The notes: a model not told the origin generated them from the letters alone. Counted from the stretch's first letter, positions 17,317 through 26,680 are shown. The stretch is DNA of 33,587 nucleotides from Pallidibacillus pasinlerensis (GCF_009996845.1 NZ_JAACYS010000027.1:1-33587); one strand, 5' to 3'. Made by a program: numbers and translations.

Positions 17317-17727
17317 TTATATTTTCTCTAAATCTTCATTCATTTGATTTGCTAAGTTTTTGAAATATAAATAGTAGCAACCCCATATAACTAAATAGAC
17401 TACAATAAATATAGCAGCTGAAATAAGGATGTTTTTCAAATCAAACAGGATCCACCCAATTCCCAAGGACAGGATAAAATATAAAACAATTACTGTAACA
17501 AAGTGCAATGCCGTTTGTTGCGACAGACGGAGCGATTCTAATTCAAAATAAAGCGAAGATACGGCAAAAAACCATCCACAAAATATGCTCCCAAATGAGT
17601 TTTTTATAAATTCTTCACCATTAATGACAGGGAAATGACCGAAATAGATGATAGAGCTAGTTACCACTACTGCGATAAAGGAACCGATCAATATCCCGAT
17701 GATGCTTCTGTATAAGAATTTTTTCAT
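17317..17727 (-). CDS. DUF3021 membrane protein
   Basis: The 136-residue protein has four predicted transmembrane helices (about 8-30, 45-62, 72-92, 97-120) and a short charged tail. It matches the DUF3021 family. Such proteins are encoded directly behind a LytTR-type DNA-binding protein and are thought to hold it inactive at the membrane. The start overlaps the LytTR gene by 4 bp, so the pair is coupled. The gene ends near the IS256 element (39 bp away). Confidence 0.85.
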   Translation of the reverse strand: MKKFLYRSIIGILIGSFIAVVVTSSIIYFGHFPVINGEEFIKNSFGSIFCGWFFAVSSLYFELESLRLSQQTALHFVTVIVLYFILSLGIGWILFDLKNILISAAIFIVVYLVIWGCYYLYFKNLANQMNEDLEKI

Positions 17728-18182
17728 TCTTCTTTCCCCCTATTCATTTTTAATGCTTTTTTGATGGTATGAACATAACGTCGAGAAACGTACTCTTTCA
17801 CTCCTGATTTAAAATAAACGCATAGAGTGCCATTGAACGATGCTTCAAACCGGCTCAACTCATAGAGATTTACAATGACCGACTTAGAAATGCGAACAAA
17901 CTTGTTAGAGGGAAGTAATTTTTCGAGCTCATACAGCTTTTCCTTCAATTTAAATGTTCCCTCGGCTGTCACCGCCTCGATGCTATCCCCATGAGCACGA
18001 AAAAAATGGATCTCATTTGGCTTTAATATATAATGCATATCACCATTTTTTCCGACAATAAATTCCGTCTCCATCCCTTTTAAAAAATCAAGAATTTCTT
18101 TAATCGTGTCATCTACTTCCTTACAGTGAATGGTCACGATTGTCTCAGCGTAATCGCTGTCAATATTCAAAGACACTTTCAT
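17724..18182 (-). CDS. LytTR-domain transcriptional regulator
   Basis: The 152-residue protein has a short N-terminal region (about 1-45) and a LytTR DNA-binding domain (about 50-148, with LLPSNKFVRISKSVIVNLYE and ESYVSRRYVHTIKKAL-like end). It has no receiver domain, so it is not a response regulator. AAAGGAGG stands before the ATG. With the DUF3021 protein it forms a LytTR regulatory pair; such pairs often regulate their own operon and a nearby ABC exporter, but no exporter is adjacent here. The exporter at 24267-26623 is 6 kb away with its own two-component system. Confidence 0.85.
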   Translation of the reverse strand: MKVSLNIDSDYAETIVTIHCKEVDDTIKEILDFLKGMETEFIVGKNGDMHYILKPNEIHFFRAHGDSIEAVTAEGTFKLKEKLYELEKLLPSNKFVRISKSVIVNLYELSRFEASFNGTLCVYFKSGVKEYVSRRYVHTIKKALKMNRGKEE

Positions 18183-18221
18183 TCTGCCCGCCTCCTTTAC
18201 ATTTAAATTGTATTCGTTATG

Positions 18222-18401
18222 CTAACTGTTGTCTTCATGATAAAGGTAAAAGGTTGTTTTTCCATCCCATCCGGCAAAAATCGTCCCTTGAAATGCATAC
18301 GATACATGAACCTCTCCCACCTCGGCGCTATACCGAAACTTCGATGAAACTGGACGATCTGGCCCAAAAAGACCACCTAGCACGGCGATTGATTTTTTCC
18401 T
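18222..18401 (-). pseudogene. C-terminal remnant of an unidentified gene
   Basis: An open stretch of 59 codons reads like real protein, including AVLGGLFGPDRPVSSKFRYS then EVGEVHVSYAFQGTIFAGWD, ending YLYHEDNS at the stop at 18222. A stop in frame (18402) precedes it and there is no start site. It is in the same direction as the LytTR gene and 40 bp upstream of it. Its family is not recognised. Confidence 0.4.
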
Positions 18402-18520
18402 TTATTTACGACATAGTGAAAGATCTCTACTCTGAAATCGTATTCGGCAAATAAAAAAACAATGAATTCCACATAAGTGGAATCCCTTGTCTCTACCCAA
18501 CTATAACGAAAAACGAATAT

Positions 18521-18565
18521 AAACAAAATACGGCAAGAGTCCGGTGGAATGCCGAACTCTTGCCG
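18521..18565 (-). terminator. Terminator downstream of the oxidoreductase region
   Basis: CGGCAAGAGT (18531-18540) pairs with ACTCTTGCCG (18556-18565), followed on the minus strand by TATTTTGTTT. It ends transcription coming from the isomerase and luciferase-like genes. Confidence 0.7.
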
Positions 18566-18667
18566 CATAAGGTTCACTCTTTTATACGTATCTATTTGAC
18601 AGGTATTATTATTTAGCCAACCTGTATCCTTTAAACGAGTCAATCAAAGGAGCGGATGAAGGAATGA

Positions 18668-18904
18668 TTATGGAATTAATCTTAAATCCGCCCAATGTGG
18701 GTGTGCCTCAAGTCTACGCTCCATATCGCGGAACGCTTTGAGTGAACGGCTTAGCTTGCTGTATGCGTCGCCTCCTTCACCCCAACCTTGGTAGCCAATC
18801 ATCCCATTATAGCCTATCTTTTTAAGCTGTCCAAGCAACGCAAAATTATCTAACTCCCCGACATCCAAAGGAAGGTTATCAACCAAATGGATTGTCCTCA
18901 TCAT
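18668..18904 (-). pseudogene. Sugar isomerase/epimerase-like protein, C-terminal fragment
   Basis: The 78 residues (VDNLPLDVGELDNFALLGQL, GYNGMIGYQGWGEGGDAY, SLKAFRDMERRLEAHPHW) are the end of a xylose isomerase-like TIM-barrel protein, normally about 280-300 residues. The front three quarters are missing. An ATG at 18904 overlaps the stop of the upstream luciferase-like gene, but this probably reflects the deletion joint. It is unlikely to fold on its own. Confidence 0.65.
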
Positions 18905-19845
18905 GATAAAGCCGGGAAGTGTGGAAGCACAAATTCACCTAATTCTTCGATTACTTCTTCTACTGGGCGTTGGCCATATTTTAAGTTGATGATGACATGG
19001 TTCACACCTGCATCTCGCAAATCTTCAAGAAATTCGATAAGGAAAACGCGGCCCGTACGGAATCCAAGATGAATCGGGATTGGTACATGATATGGGTCTT
19101 CCGCCAAATCAACATAAAGCGATTGGGTAAATGGCTTAAATTCCTCTGTTAACGAACGCCAATTATCAATTAACATTTTTTGAAATTTGAGTGCACGTGG
19201 ATAGTAAATCCAGCCATCACTATGTTCAGCAATCCATTCAGGAGACTGTCCGCTGTGACCTGTCACCATTAATGGGATGTCTGACAATTTCGGTTTTGGT
19301 AAAAGATCTCCATTGGCTAGATGGACTCGTCCAGAGTCAATGGTCGGAAAATGCTCTTTCCATGCTTTTTTTATGACAGCCACTGCTTCTCGGAATAATT
19401 CGCTCCGATCTTCTGGATTCACAGCGAACGCTGGAAACTCGATTGGACGGTCACCTGTTGCGACACCGAGAATAAGTCTTTCACCAGATAATCTGTCTAC
19501 AGAAGCCGCTGCTTTTGCGACATGAAGAGGATGGCGCAATGTTAAAATAATACTTCCCGTTCCCAAGGCAATCTTTTCTGTGTTGGCAGCAACATACCCT
19601 AAATACGTAAACGGGTCATATATTTGCCCGACATCCCCGAAATTAGGATCGCGCAACGGTACATCTCTCACAAATAATGAAGCGAAATTGAGTTCTTCTG
19701 CTCGTTTGGCTAACTTCATTTGCTTTTCTATATTCATCTCAGGGACATCGCCCATATACGATTCAATCGGAAAGAACAATCCTAAAGTTAGTTTGTTTTC
19801 TTGATACATGCGTGAATACCCTTTGTGATTTTTAAATTTTTCCAT
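18901..19845 (-). CDS. Luciferase-like monooxygenase (LLM class flavin oxidoreductase)
   Basis: The 314-residue protein is a TIM-barrel flavin-dependent oxidoreductase of the bacterial luciferase family. Visible features are LFVRDVPLRDPNFGD, DPFTYLGYVAANTEKIALGT, ILTLRHPLHVAKAAASVDRL, the SGERLILGVATGDRP phosphate-binding segment and a normal C-terminus. An upstream TTG at 19863 is in frame, but GGAAGG lies just before the ATG at 19845, which is taken as the start. The substrate is not predictable. The isomerase-like fragment follows directly, so the original operon was longer. Length and frame are normal and the gene appears intact. Confidence 0.85.
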   Translation of the reverse strand: MEKFKNHKGYSRMYQENKLTLGLFFPIESYMGDVPEMNIEKQMKLAKRAEELNFASLFVRDVPLRDPNFGDVGQIYDPFTYLGYVAANTEKIALGTGSIILTLRHPLHVAKAAASVDRLSGERLILGVATGDRPIEFPAFAVNPEDRSELFREAVAVIKKAWKEHFPTIDSGRVHLANGDLLPKPKLSDIPLMVTGHSGQSPEWIAEHSDGWIYYPRALKFQKMLIDNWRSLTEEFKPFTQSLYVDLAEDPYHVPIPIHLGFRTGRVFLIEFLEDLRDAGVNHVIINLKYGQRPVEEVIEELGEFVLPHFPALS

Positions 19846-20069
19846 TTCACATCTACCTTCCAATTATTTTTTAATTTCGTTGTATCTAGAAAAACGTTCC
19901 ATCAAAACATAAAATATCTTAAAGATGATTCAGTAAGATGTTTTGTAGTTACTCTTTGTATGATAGCCGATAAAATTCCCCGAGATTTATTCCTTATCAC
20001 AGCACTTATTGTTCCTGACAAGATAGCGTGCATACAGGGTGTCATTATATAGTCAAATAGTGTATTGTT

Positions 20070-20687
20070 TTAAGATGCCGCAGTGGCAGTTGAAGCATCC
20101 ACTTTTATCACTTCGTCAATAATCGCACTGCCAAGACAAACATCATTGTCATAAAATACCGCTACTTGTCCTGGAGTAACGGCTTTAACTGGTTTTTCGA
20201 ATTCCACAAAAGCCGTTCCATTCGGACGAATATGAACGGTTACTTTCTGATCTTCTTGACGGTATCTGAATTTAGCTGTACATGCAAATGTACGTGGACG
20301 AACATCCCAGCTAATAAAGCTGATGTTCGATGCAATAAGACCGGTAGAAAACAGAGCAGGATGATTTTTACCTTGAGCGACGAGTAAAACGTTGTTTTCT
20401 AAATCTTTATCGACGACATACCAAGGTTCCCCTGTTCCTTTTCCACCGATTCCAAGTCCTTTTCGTTGGCCAATCGTATAGTACATCAACCCATCATGAG
20501 TACCTAGCACTTCTCCATCTAGAGAACGAATTTCTCCGGGCTGTGCCGGTAAATAATTCTTTAAAAAGCTTTTGAAATTTCTTTCTCCAATAAAACAGAT
20601 TCCTGTACTATCTTTTTTACTGGCGTTAACAAGGTTCAATTCTTGAGCGATTTTTCGTAGTGTCCTTTTTGGGAAGAGGCTATACGA
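20070..20687 (-). pseudogene. mnmA: tRNA 2-thiouridylase MnmA, C-terminal fragment
   Basis: About 205 of the usual 370 or so residues remain. They contain [20 protein letters not shown], then [20 protein letters not shown] (with one of the two catalytic cysteines), [19 protein letters not shown] and the beta-barrel domain. The N-terminal PP-loop ATP site (GGVDSS motif) and the first catalytic cysteine are missing: a stop in frame lies just before 20687 and the terminator at 20697-20732 begins. It cannot thiolate tRNA alone. A full mnmA must exist elsewhere, because the gene is normally conserved. Confidence 0.85.
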
Positions 20688-20696
20688 TTAGAATTG

Positions 20697-20732
20697 AAAA
20701 ATGCCCCAAGTGTTTTTCATCACTTGGGGCAT
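20697..20732 (-). terminator. Terminator behind the 90-residue gene
   Basis: ATGCCCCAAGTG (20701-20712) pairs perfectly with CACTTGGGGCAT (20721-20732), followed on the minus strand by TTTTC. It lies 43 bp beyond the small gene at 20776 and just before the mnmA fragment. Confidence 0.8.
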
Positions 20733-20775
20733 GGATGAAGTTGCGTTAGCAAATTCGTTCCTTATTTCTTATATT

Positions 20776-21048
20776 TTATATTATATTATTTGCTTTTAAC
20801 CATTCTTCAAATAGCTTACTTCCGACTTCATAAGATAAATCATCTGCATCAACAGTAAAAATCTTGTAACCATATTTTTCATGGAAATCATACTTATCTA
20901 ATATTTTTTTAACTAATGTAGTATCTTGTTCATTATCTAAAAAAACTACCCATTTATTTTCATTCTGAATTTTATATGCGACTGCTTCTAAATCAACATT
21001 GTTCTCATAATATCCTAAATGAAGATGCTGATTTGGATCAAATTTCAC
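20776..21048 (-). CDS. Small acidic protein of unknown function (90 aa)
   Basis: I do not recognise it. It starts at a GTG (21048) with GGGAG about 12 bases before. The sequence mixes beta and helix segments (HLHLGYYENNVDLEAVAYKI, KWVVFLDNEQDTTLVKKILD, YGYKIFTVDADDLSYEVGSK) and is acidic, without signal peptide, membrane segment or cysteine. It resembles small immunity-like proteins in size and charge, but this is only an impression. It has its own terminator (20697-20732). Confidence 0.6.
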   Translation of the reverse strand: MKFDPNQHLHLGYYENNVDLEAVAYKIQNENKWVVFLDNEQDTTLVKKILDKYDFHEKYGYKIFTVDADDLSYEVGSKLFEEWLKANNII

Positions 21049-21215
21049 GTTTATTCACTCCCTATAATTGATTACCATATAAAAATCCCCAACTAATTAT
21101 TTTCTTAAAACCCCCATTTCTATTTTCGGGAGGTTGCTTTTTAATTTGCTTGCTTAGTTCTTTCTATTCCAAAAATTTATGGGAATAGCAAATCACACTT
21201 AATGCCACTGAATAG

Positions 21216-23030
21216 ATGAACGGTGAGTATGTATTATCTATTGCTAAAGATAAAGTATTAGCAGCTGATAATACAAAAAATGAATATCTACCTGCATATA
21301 ACTCTGGTGTAATCAAAGTAAACGATCAAGATAGACCAACTATTGCTAGTGTGCAAAAAGTTCATGCTTCACAATACAAAGTAAAATTCTCTGAACCTGT
21401 TAAAAGCCTTACTGGTGCTAACTTCAGTGCTAAATATGTTGCAGATGGAACAACTTTAAGTGTAGGTACTACAGATGCAGAAAATATTGTTCTTGATACA
21501 ACTGATTTACAACTTAAAGGTGAACTATTGGTTAACCTAAATACAGCAGTTAAGTCTAATAAAGAAATCGAATTAAAATTAGTAGGAGCTGTAGACTGGA
21601 ATAACAATCTTTTATCACCAAACCCAGCATCTATTGCACTTACTAAAGGTGAAAGTGATGGCAAAGCTCCAGAAGTAACTGATATTACAGTAATTAACCC
21701 ACAAAAATTAGAAATCAAATTTAGTGAAGAAGTTGTAAAATTCGGCACTGCTGCAGTTGATGTTTCTGGAAATACGGTTACTAAAGTTGAACAAGATAAA
21801 AATGATAAAACTAAGTTTATCATTGAGCTTATTTCACCATTATTAGTTGGTTATGTAAATGTATCAATTGATGCAGACGCAATTATTGACCTTTATGGTG
21901 AAGGTATTAAAGCATTTAGTAAAGCAATTCAAGTAAAAGAAGATACTGAAGCTCCAGAATTAACATCTGCTGTAATTCAAAAAGATGGTAGAGATGGTTA
22001 CGAATATTTAGTAGTTAAGTTTAACAAAGATGTTAACTTGGACAAATTCTCAAATCTCTATAATAATGTATTAGATGGTAAAGAATTTAAAGATTATGTA
22101 ACAAGAGATGTAAAAGTAAAAGCAAAAACAGTTGGAAAAGGTTTTGAAGCTGTAGACCCAGATGTGAAAAATGAATACAGAATTAAACTAGATGATTTAG
22201 AAGTAAGCTATGATGGTGGAACAAATTATAGTGCTCTAGTAAAAGATGCTAAATACACATTAAACTTACCAGCAGCAGCAGTTGAAAATCTAACTGGTAA
22301 AGATAATGACGCTAAAGACGGAGCAATTTCATTTACTCGTGGTTCTGATTCAGTTGTATCTGGTCAAGAAGTGGTTAAAGTGCAAACTAACCTCGGAGCA
22401 ACTGACGGAAGCGCTGCACACGCTTTAGGAAACAACAAAGTGGTTGTTGTATTTAAAGAAGAAGTTAATGAAGCAGACGCAACAAATACAGCAAATTACT
22501 CTATTGATGGAGCTGTTGTTAAGAATGCTGAACTAGCTGCGGATAAAAAGACAGTAACATTAACTTTAGAAGATAATAAAACAGAATATCGTGGTGCTAG
22601 ATACATTACTATTAGCAATGTAAGAACTAGTGGTAATGTAGCAATGAAAGAATCATTTAGAAAAGTGATTGAACTAAATGAAAATATTGCACCAACAGTT
22701 AAAGGTGTTGCAGTAACTTCTAATGTGGAAAATACTGGCGATTCAACGAAATATGATGTTACAGTTAAATTAACATTCAGTGAAAATGTATGGAATGATA
22801 CTTCTTCAGACTTCGGTGTATTCCTTAACGGTACAGAAGCTGCTGGAGTAACTGCTTCTGTTGAGGCTGTAGCATCAGCATCTGCAAAACAAGAATTAAC
22901 TGTAACATTCACAGTTTCTAAATCTGACTTCGATGATAAGAAAGTTGAATTAAGAGCTAAATCAACTATCGATGTTCAAGATGTGAAAGGAAATAAATTA
23001 GCTGATAATACTGTAGTTACAGTAAAATAA
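21216..23030 (+). pseudogene. S-layer protein gene, 5'-truncated (possible silent cassette)
   Basis: The 604 codons encode a cysteine-free, threonine- and alanine-rich protein. It has five or so Ig-like modules, each opening with a beta strand followed by KFSE/KFNK: PTIASVQKVHASQYKVKFSE (41-60), APEVTDITVI..LEIKFSEEV (151-173), APELTSAVIQ..LVVKFNKDV (247-273), NNKVVVVFKEEV (406-417) and APTVKGVAV..VKLTFSENV (492-525). This is the pattern of Geobacillus S-layer proteins. The signal peptide and cell-wall anchor region are missing, a TAG stands immediately before the first ATG and there is no ribosome site. It is therefore not expressed as such. The A+T-rich composition differs from neighbours. 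Confidence 0.75.
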
Positions 23031-23076
23031 ATATTTTGGAAATTTAATAGGATAATTTCCATATTATCCAAGTCAT

Positions 23077-23103
23077 AAGAGGTTGGGACAAAGCCAATCT
23101 CTT
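23077..23103. terminator. Hairpin behind the S-layer segment
   Basis: AAGAGGTTGG (23077-23086) pairs with CCAATCTCTT (23094-23103) with one G-T pair; a 7-base loop separates the arms. A T-run is weak. It marks the 3' end of the S-layer unit and the downstream exon side of the group II intron. Confidence 0.5.
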
Positions 23104-23104
23104 A

Positions 23105-23746
23105 ATCGAGTAGGAGGGAGCGATTAACTTCCGTCCTACCACACCACCGTACGTACGGTTCCGTATACGGTGGTTTAATTAAGATGATTAACGCAAGTCT
23201 TTATATAACTTCCGTGAATAGCTGTTCTCTTTATGCCAGTGGTCACTCCACCCTCCAAGAGGTCTCCCACGGGATTCACCGCTTCCTCCCTCAAGTGAGG
23301 TACTACGTTTTCTGTCTTCATCATGACTCACTGAATGCCAAGGGCTATTCTCTCATAATTGTTCGGTCCTTCTTAGTTGTTCTAGACCAACTAATACTAT
23401 GACCTCTGCTGACTTCTGACGGTTCAGCTACTTATCACTAAGTAGGTTATGAAGAGTACTTCACCTATCCGCCAGACCTCCCCGGGTAAGTACATGCACT
23501 TTCACACCATCTATCCGCCTCATTTACTCGATATGACCTTCGACAGAAAGAGCTTTGTTTTGTTATGCAAACTCACTCAATCATACCTAGCCTTATATGA
23601 GGTTCGTGTTCCTCGGACCGGTGTTTTGCCTCCAGCTTCCTTCAGATTCCGCGTCACCACGGACACCCTTGCGTTGAGCTAACCTCTACTTCTGTCTTCG
23701 GGGTTCGGGACTTACACCCTATAGTTCATGTACATGCCGGGCGCAC
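23105..23746 (-). mobile_element. Group II intron without its reverse transcriptase gene
   Basis: On the minus strand the element opens with GTGCGCCCGGCATGTAC at 23746 and ends CCTCCTACTCGAT at 23105, the usual ends of bacterial group II introns. A domain V-like hairpin lies at 23143-23174: ACCACCGTA pairs with TACGGTGGT, with a 2-base bulge and an upper TACG/CGTA stem. A domain VI-like stem (TAGGA..TCCTA) with an unpaired A region follows. The 642-bp length leaves no room for the 420-codon reverse transcriptase that normally sits in domain IV. It is ORF-less and depends on a related intron protein for movement, if it still moves. Confidence 0.8.
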
Positions 23747-23773
23747 ATAAAAAAACACAGGCTGCCTGCGTTT
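23747..23773 (-). terminator. Terminator that forms the intron's 5' exon
   Basis: AAACGCAGG pairs with CCTGTGTTT on the minus strand, followed by TTTTTTTAT and then directly the intron 5' end GTGCGC at 23746. Insertion right behind a terminator stem is the typical target of class C group II introns. Confidence 0.75.
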
Positions 23774-24266
23774 AAGTAAAGGAATATGGACCTATCTAAG
23801 AAACCAAAAAAGATAAGCTGTTTTCAGAAGAAAACAACGAGCCTTTCCTGGTTATCATTCTGGTCTTCCAATAAAGAATGGCATACTTAACTAAGCTTAT
23901 CCGCAAGTAATAAATCTTTAGCTGCAGCAAAGAATTCAAGAATATCTTTACGTGGATAAGCATACTAAGAAGCATTCCTTATCTGTGTATTGTTTTCTAT
24001 TTTTAAAGACAGCAAAAAGGAGGACAGATTCGTCCCCCCTCTTTTTCTCATAATCGTATAACAATAGGTTTCCTTAAAAATAGGCAGACCAATCCCATTT
24101 ACTCTACACACAAGCAGAGCCTTTGAATGTATTCAATTACCCGTTCAAAGCTTGAGATCGAAGTCTGATAAATGCCACAAGGAAACCCTCCATTTCTCAA
24201 ATTTTTACATTATTATAACATAATGTTTTTTTATAATCAAAGGAAAAATTTATTCTATGTGCTCTT
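23774..24266. other. Gene-free stretch with small remnants
   Basis: On the minus strand 23887-23964 encodes a 25-codon tail AYPRKDILEFFAAAKDLLLA..DKLS, coding-like but preceded by a stop, probably the end of a lost gene that used the terminator at 23747-23773. A GGAC/GTCC hairpin with flanking A and T runs (24015-24047) may be a bidirectional terminator, also serving the permease gene ending at 24267. Nothing else is recognised. Confidence 0.4.
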
Positions 24267-25004
24267 CTAAACAGTTTTTCTTTGGAAGTATAAAAATCCA
24301 ACAAGGAAAAATAGAACAAAACTTCCTCCTATAACAGTCAATACTTGCTCCCATGGAACGAAAAATACACTGTCCGTCTGTCCATCTACATACATCATCG
24401 AAAAAGGTTGAGCCCATGGATAGTACGGTCCAAAACGTTCAGAGTTTACGGCTAATATCGTTGGTAATGTAAAGACAACATTGACGGTGAACGGAGCAGC
24501 AAAACTCTTCCACATGATAGACATCCACAATTGCAAAGCTACTAACGGGAATGTCGCAATCCATCCCCCTAAAATAGTTTTCCAAACAATCTCCATTGGA
24601 AAAGGGTCTGTATAACCTTTAACCATTCCGACTATAAAAATGGCACCAAGATATAATAACTGGATCACAAATACGATGAACATTAATAATGTATATTTCG
24701 CAATAAATACTTTACCTCTAGTAACTGGCATCGCTAAAAGCTGTTTCCATCCCCCTGCTTGGTGTTCATACCGGCAAATTAAACCAGCTAATACACCCGT
24801 TATCAGGGGCAAAAATAGTAAAGCATACGTTAAATTCATTGAGAATAATGTTTTATACCAATCATTGATTTCCACATCAACATTCATGAAATTATTAGAA
24901 GTTAATCCGATAAAAAGTCCAATCAACGGTCCTGCAAAGATAATAGACACAATCTTTGATTTTCGCAATTTATACCATTCTGATTGGATAATAGAAAATA
25001 ACAT
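24267..25004 (-). CDS. ABC-2 type exporter permease (second subunit)
   Basis: The 245-residue protein has six transmembrane helices (about 20-38, 58-77, 102-124, 142-165, 170-188, 218-240) and the permease pattern of lantibiotic/bacitracin self-protection ABC exporters (LanE/LanG and BcrB type), with WKQLLAMPVTRGKVFIAKYT in the first cytoplasmic loop. It begins right after the stop of the first permease and shares with it the same loop motif (WKQLLALPVSKMSVYLSKFT), so the two arose by duplication. It works with the ATPase at 25712. Confidence 0.85.
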   Translation of the reverse strand: MLFSIIQSEWYKLRKSKIVSIIFAGPLIGLFIGLTSNNFMNVDVEINDWYKTLFSMNLTYALLFLPLITGVLAGLICRYEHQAGGWKQLLAMPVTRGKVFIAKYTLLMFIVFVIQLLYLGAIFIVGMVKGYTDPFPMEIVWKTILGGWIATFPLVALQLWMSIMWKSFAAPFTVNVVFTLPTILAVNSERFGPYYPWAQPFSMMYVDGQTDSVFFVPWEQVLTVIGGSFVLFFLVGFLYFQRKTV

Positions 25005-25715
25005 TTATTTCACATCCCTTCTCGTAAAATCGATCATGCCAGCTATATATAATAAAATTCCTACCCCAATACCGAGCAAAACATTAAAGAACGGCTCATT
25101 CCATTCATTCCTTAATGTCGGCCATTTCCATATCATCCAATCCGGCAAATAATGAGCTGAATAAGTGAAAATCGTCCCTAAAATACCGGCCGTAATGGGA
25201 ATCCCTTGATTTTGGCTGACAGTAGCCAGCCAGAGTTGTAATGCCAAAATCGGAAGGGCTGCAAAGTATGGATAAAAACTATACTTTAATAAATCAATAA
25301 ATGGAATTTCCTCACCTAAATCAAGAAAAATACCGTAAACAAGCGTCAACACCATTAAAAGAACGGACGATATCAATAATAAAATGGCAAGAACCGTAAA
25401 TTTCGATAAATAAACACTCATTTTAGACACAGGTAGAGCTAACAACTGCTTCCATGCGTTCGTTTCATTTTCCACGCTTGAAATAAAAGATGTTAAAATC
25501 GCAATGCCTAAAACGAGTGCAAGTGGGGTAAATGCACTTACATTCACTAAATAATAACCCCAATCATCATTACTTTGTTTGAGCAAATAATCTTTTCGAA
25601 TCCCGTAGTTTACCATCTGTAAAGCAACAACACCAAATGGCCCTAAAAAGGTTAGCAGCCAAAAACCTTTTCGTTTTATTTTTAAAAAATCTGCACCCAA
25701 AATTTTTCCGATCAT
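25005..25715 (-). CDS. ABC-2 type exporter permease (first subunit)
   Basis: The 236-residue protein has six transmembrane helices with NAWKQLLALPVSKMSVYLSK between the second and third, like the other permease. It is probably one of the two different membrane subunits of a LanFEG-type exporter for an antimicrobial peptide or a related lipid-active compound. The start overlaps the ATPase stop by 4 bp, and the next permease begins at the adjacent base. Confidence 0.85.
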   Translation of the reverse strand: MIGKILGADFLKIKRKGFWLLTFLGPFGVVALQMVNYGIRKDYLLKQSNDDWGYYLVNVSAFTPLALVLGIAILTSFISSVENETNAWKQLLALPVSKMSVYLSKFTVLAILLLISSVLLMVLTLVYGIFLDLGEEIPFIDLLKYSFYPYFAALPILALQLWLATVSQNQGIPITAGILGTIFTYSAHYLPDWMIWKWPTLRNEWNEPFFNVLLGIGVGILLYIAGMIDFTRRDVK

Positions 25716-26623
25716 TCAATCTTCTCCTCCATTGTCATTTGCAGGAAAACGTCTTCTAAGGAACGTTTTTCTTCTTCAACGCGATAAATAGAAAAACCTT
25801 CATGAACAAGGGTACTCACCGCATGTGCCACTTTTTCATTTGAACGTTCAGATAAATAAATGACTCCATCTTTATATTCTGCTTTTATCCCCTTAGATAA
25901 TAAGGCTCGCCAAGCATGATCACTATCACTTACTTTGAATATTATTCTTTGTTGTGCCTGTCTTCTCATTGCCTCGATTGAATCCTGAAAAATCATTTTT
26001 CCTTTTGAAAGTATACCTACCGTTGTTGCGATTTGATCAATCTCTGATAACAAGTGGCTTGAAATTAACACAGTCATCCCAAACTCTGAAGGCAATCGTT
26101 TAATTAAATTCCGTATTTCGATGATCCCCGATGGATCAAGTCCATTTGTCGGTTCATCTAAAATTAATAAATCCGGATGATGTAATAGTGCGGCCGCAAT
26201 TCCTAGCCGCTGTTTCATTCCAAGTGAAAATCCTTTTACTTTTTTATTTGCCACATCTGTTAATCGAACAATCTCTAATACATCATGGATTCGCGCTTTC
26301 GGAACTCCTAATATCTTTCTAAGTGCTTCTAAATTTTCATAAGCTGTTAAATGTGGATAATAGGATGGATTCTCAACGAGTGAACCTACTTTTCGTAAAA
26401 TGTCGATCTTCTCTTTTTTTAAATCTTTATTAAAAATATGAATGGTTCCGTATGTCGGTTTCATCAGTCCTAAAAGCATACGAATCGTTGTTGTTTTTCC
26501 CGCTCCATTCGGTCCTAAAAACCCATACACTTCCCCTCTAGGTATTTTCATATCCAGTCCAACCACTGCATTTTCGCGGCCAAAACGTTTTGTTAGGTTT
26601 TTCGTTTGTAATACATATTCCAT
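25712..26623 (-). CDS. ABC transporter ATPase of the antibiotic-export (LanF/BcrA) type
   Basis: This 303-residue ATPase carries the Walker A GPNGAGKT (37-44), the signature FSLGMKQRLG (132-141), the Walker B LLILDEPTNGLDP (152-164) and the switch histidine SSHLL (H190). A C-terminal extension of about 90 residues (RQAQQRIIFKVSDSDHAWRA and VEEEKRSLEDVFLQMT) is typical of BcrA and NatA-like exporters. GAGGTGAG precedes the start. It is the first gene of a three-gene operon that follows the sensor-kinase operon but is separated from it by a terminator, with two TTTAAAC repeats upstream. Confidence 0.9.
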   Translation of the reverse strand: MEYVLQTKNLTKRFGRENAVVGLDMKIPRGEVYGFLGPNGAGKTTTIRMLLGLMKPTYGTIHIFNKDLKKEKIDILRKVGSLVENPSYYPHLTAYENLEALRKILGVPKARIHDVLEIVRLTDVANKKVKGFSLGMKQRLGIAAALLHHPDLLILDEPTNGLDPSGIIEIRNLIKRLPSEFGMTVLISSHLLSEIDQIATTVGILSKGKMIFQDSIEAMRRQAQQRIIFKVSDSDHAWRALLSKGIKAEYKDGVIYLSERSNEKVAHAVSTLVHEGFSIYRVEEEKRSLEDVFLQMTMEEKIE

Positions 26624-26680
26624 TCATCTCACCTCATCATCGATCATAGAAAAGCAAAGTTAAATCCAGGTAAGGAAGAA

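Noticed and set aside
19846..20069. Possible riboswitch upstream of the luciferase-like gene
   Set aside because: The stretch shows no known riboswitch core and no terminator-antiterminator pair that I could identify.
21362..21823. 153-codon open frame antisense to the S-layer segment
   Set aside because: It is a product of the repetitive, stop-poor composition of the S-layer codons, with no start site.
23184..23682. Two open frames of 72 and 77 codons on the plus strand
   Set aside because: They fall inside the group II intron ribozyme on the opposite strand and have no homologous look.
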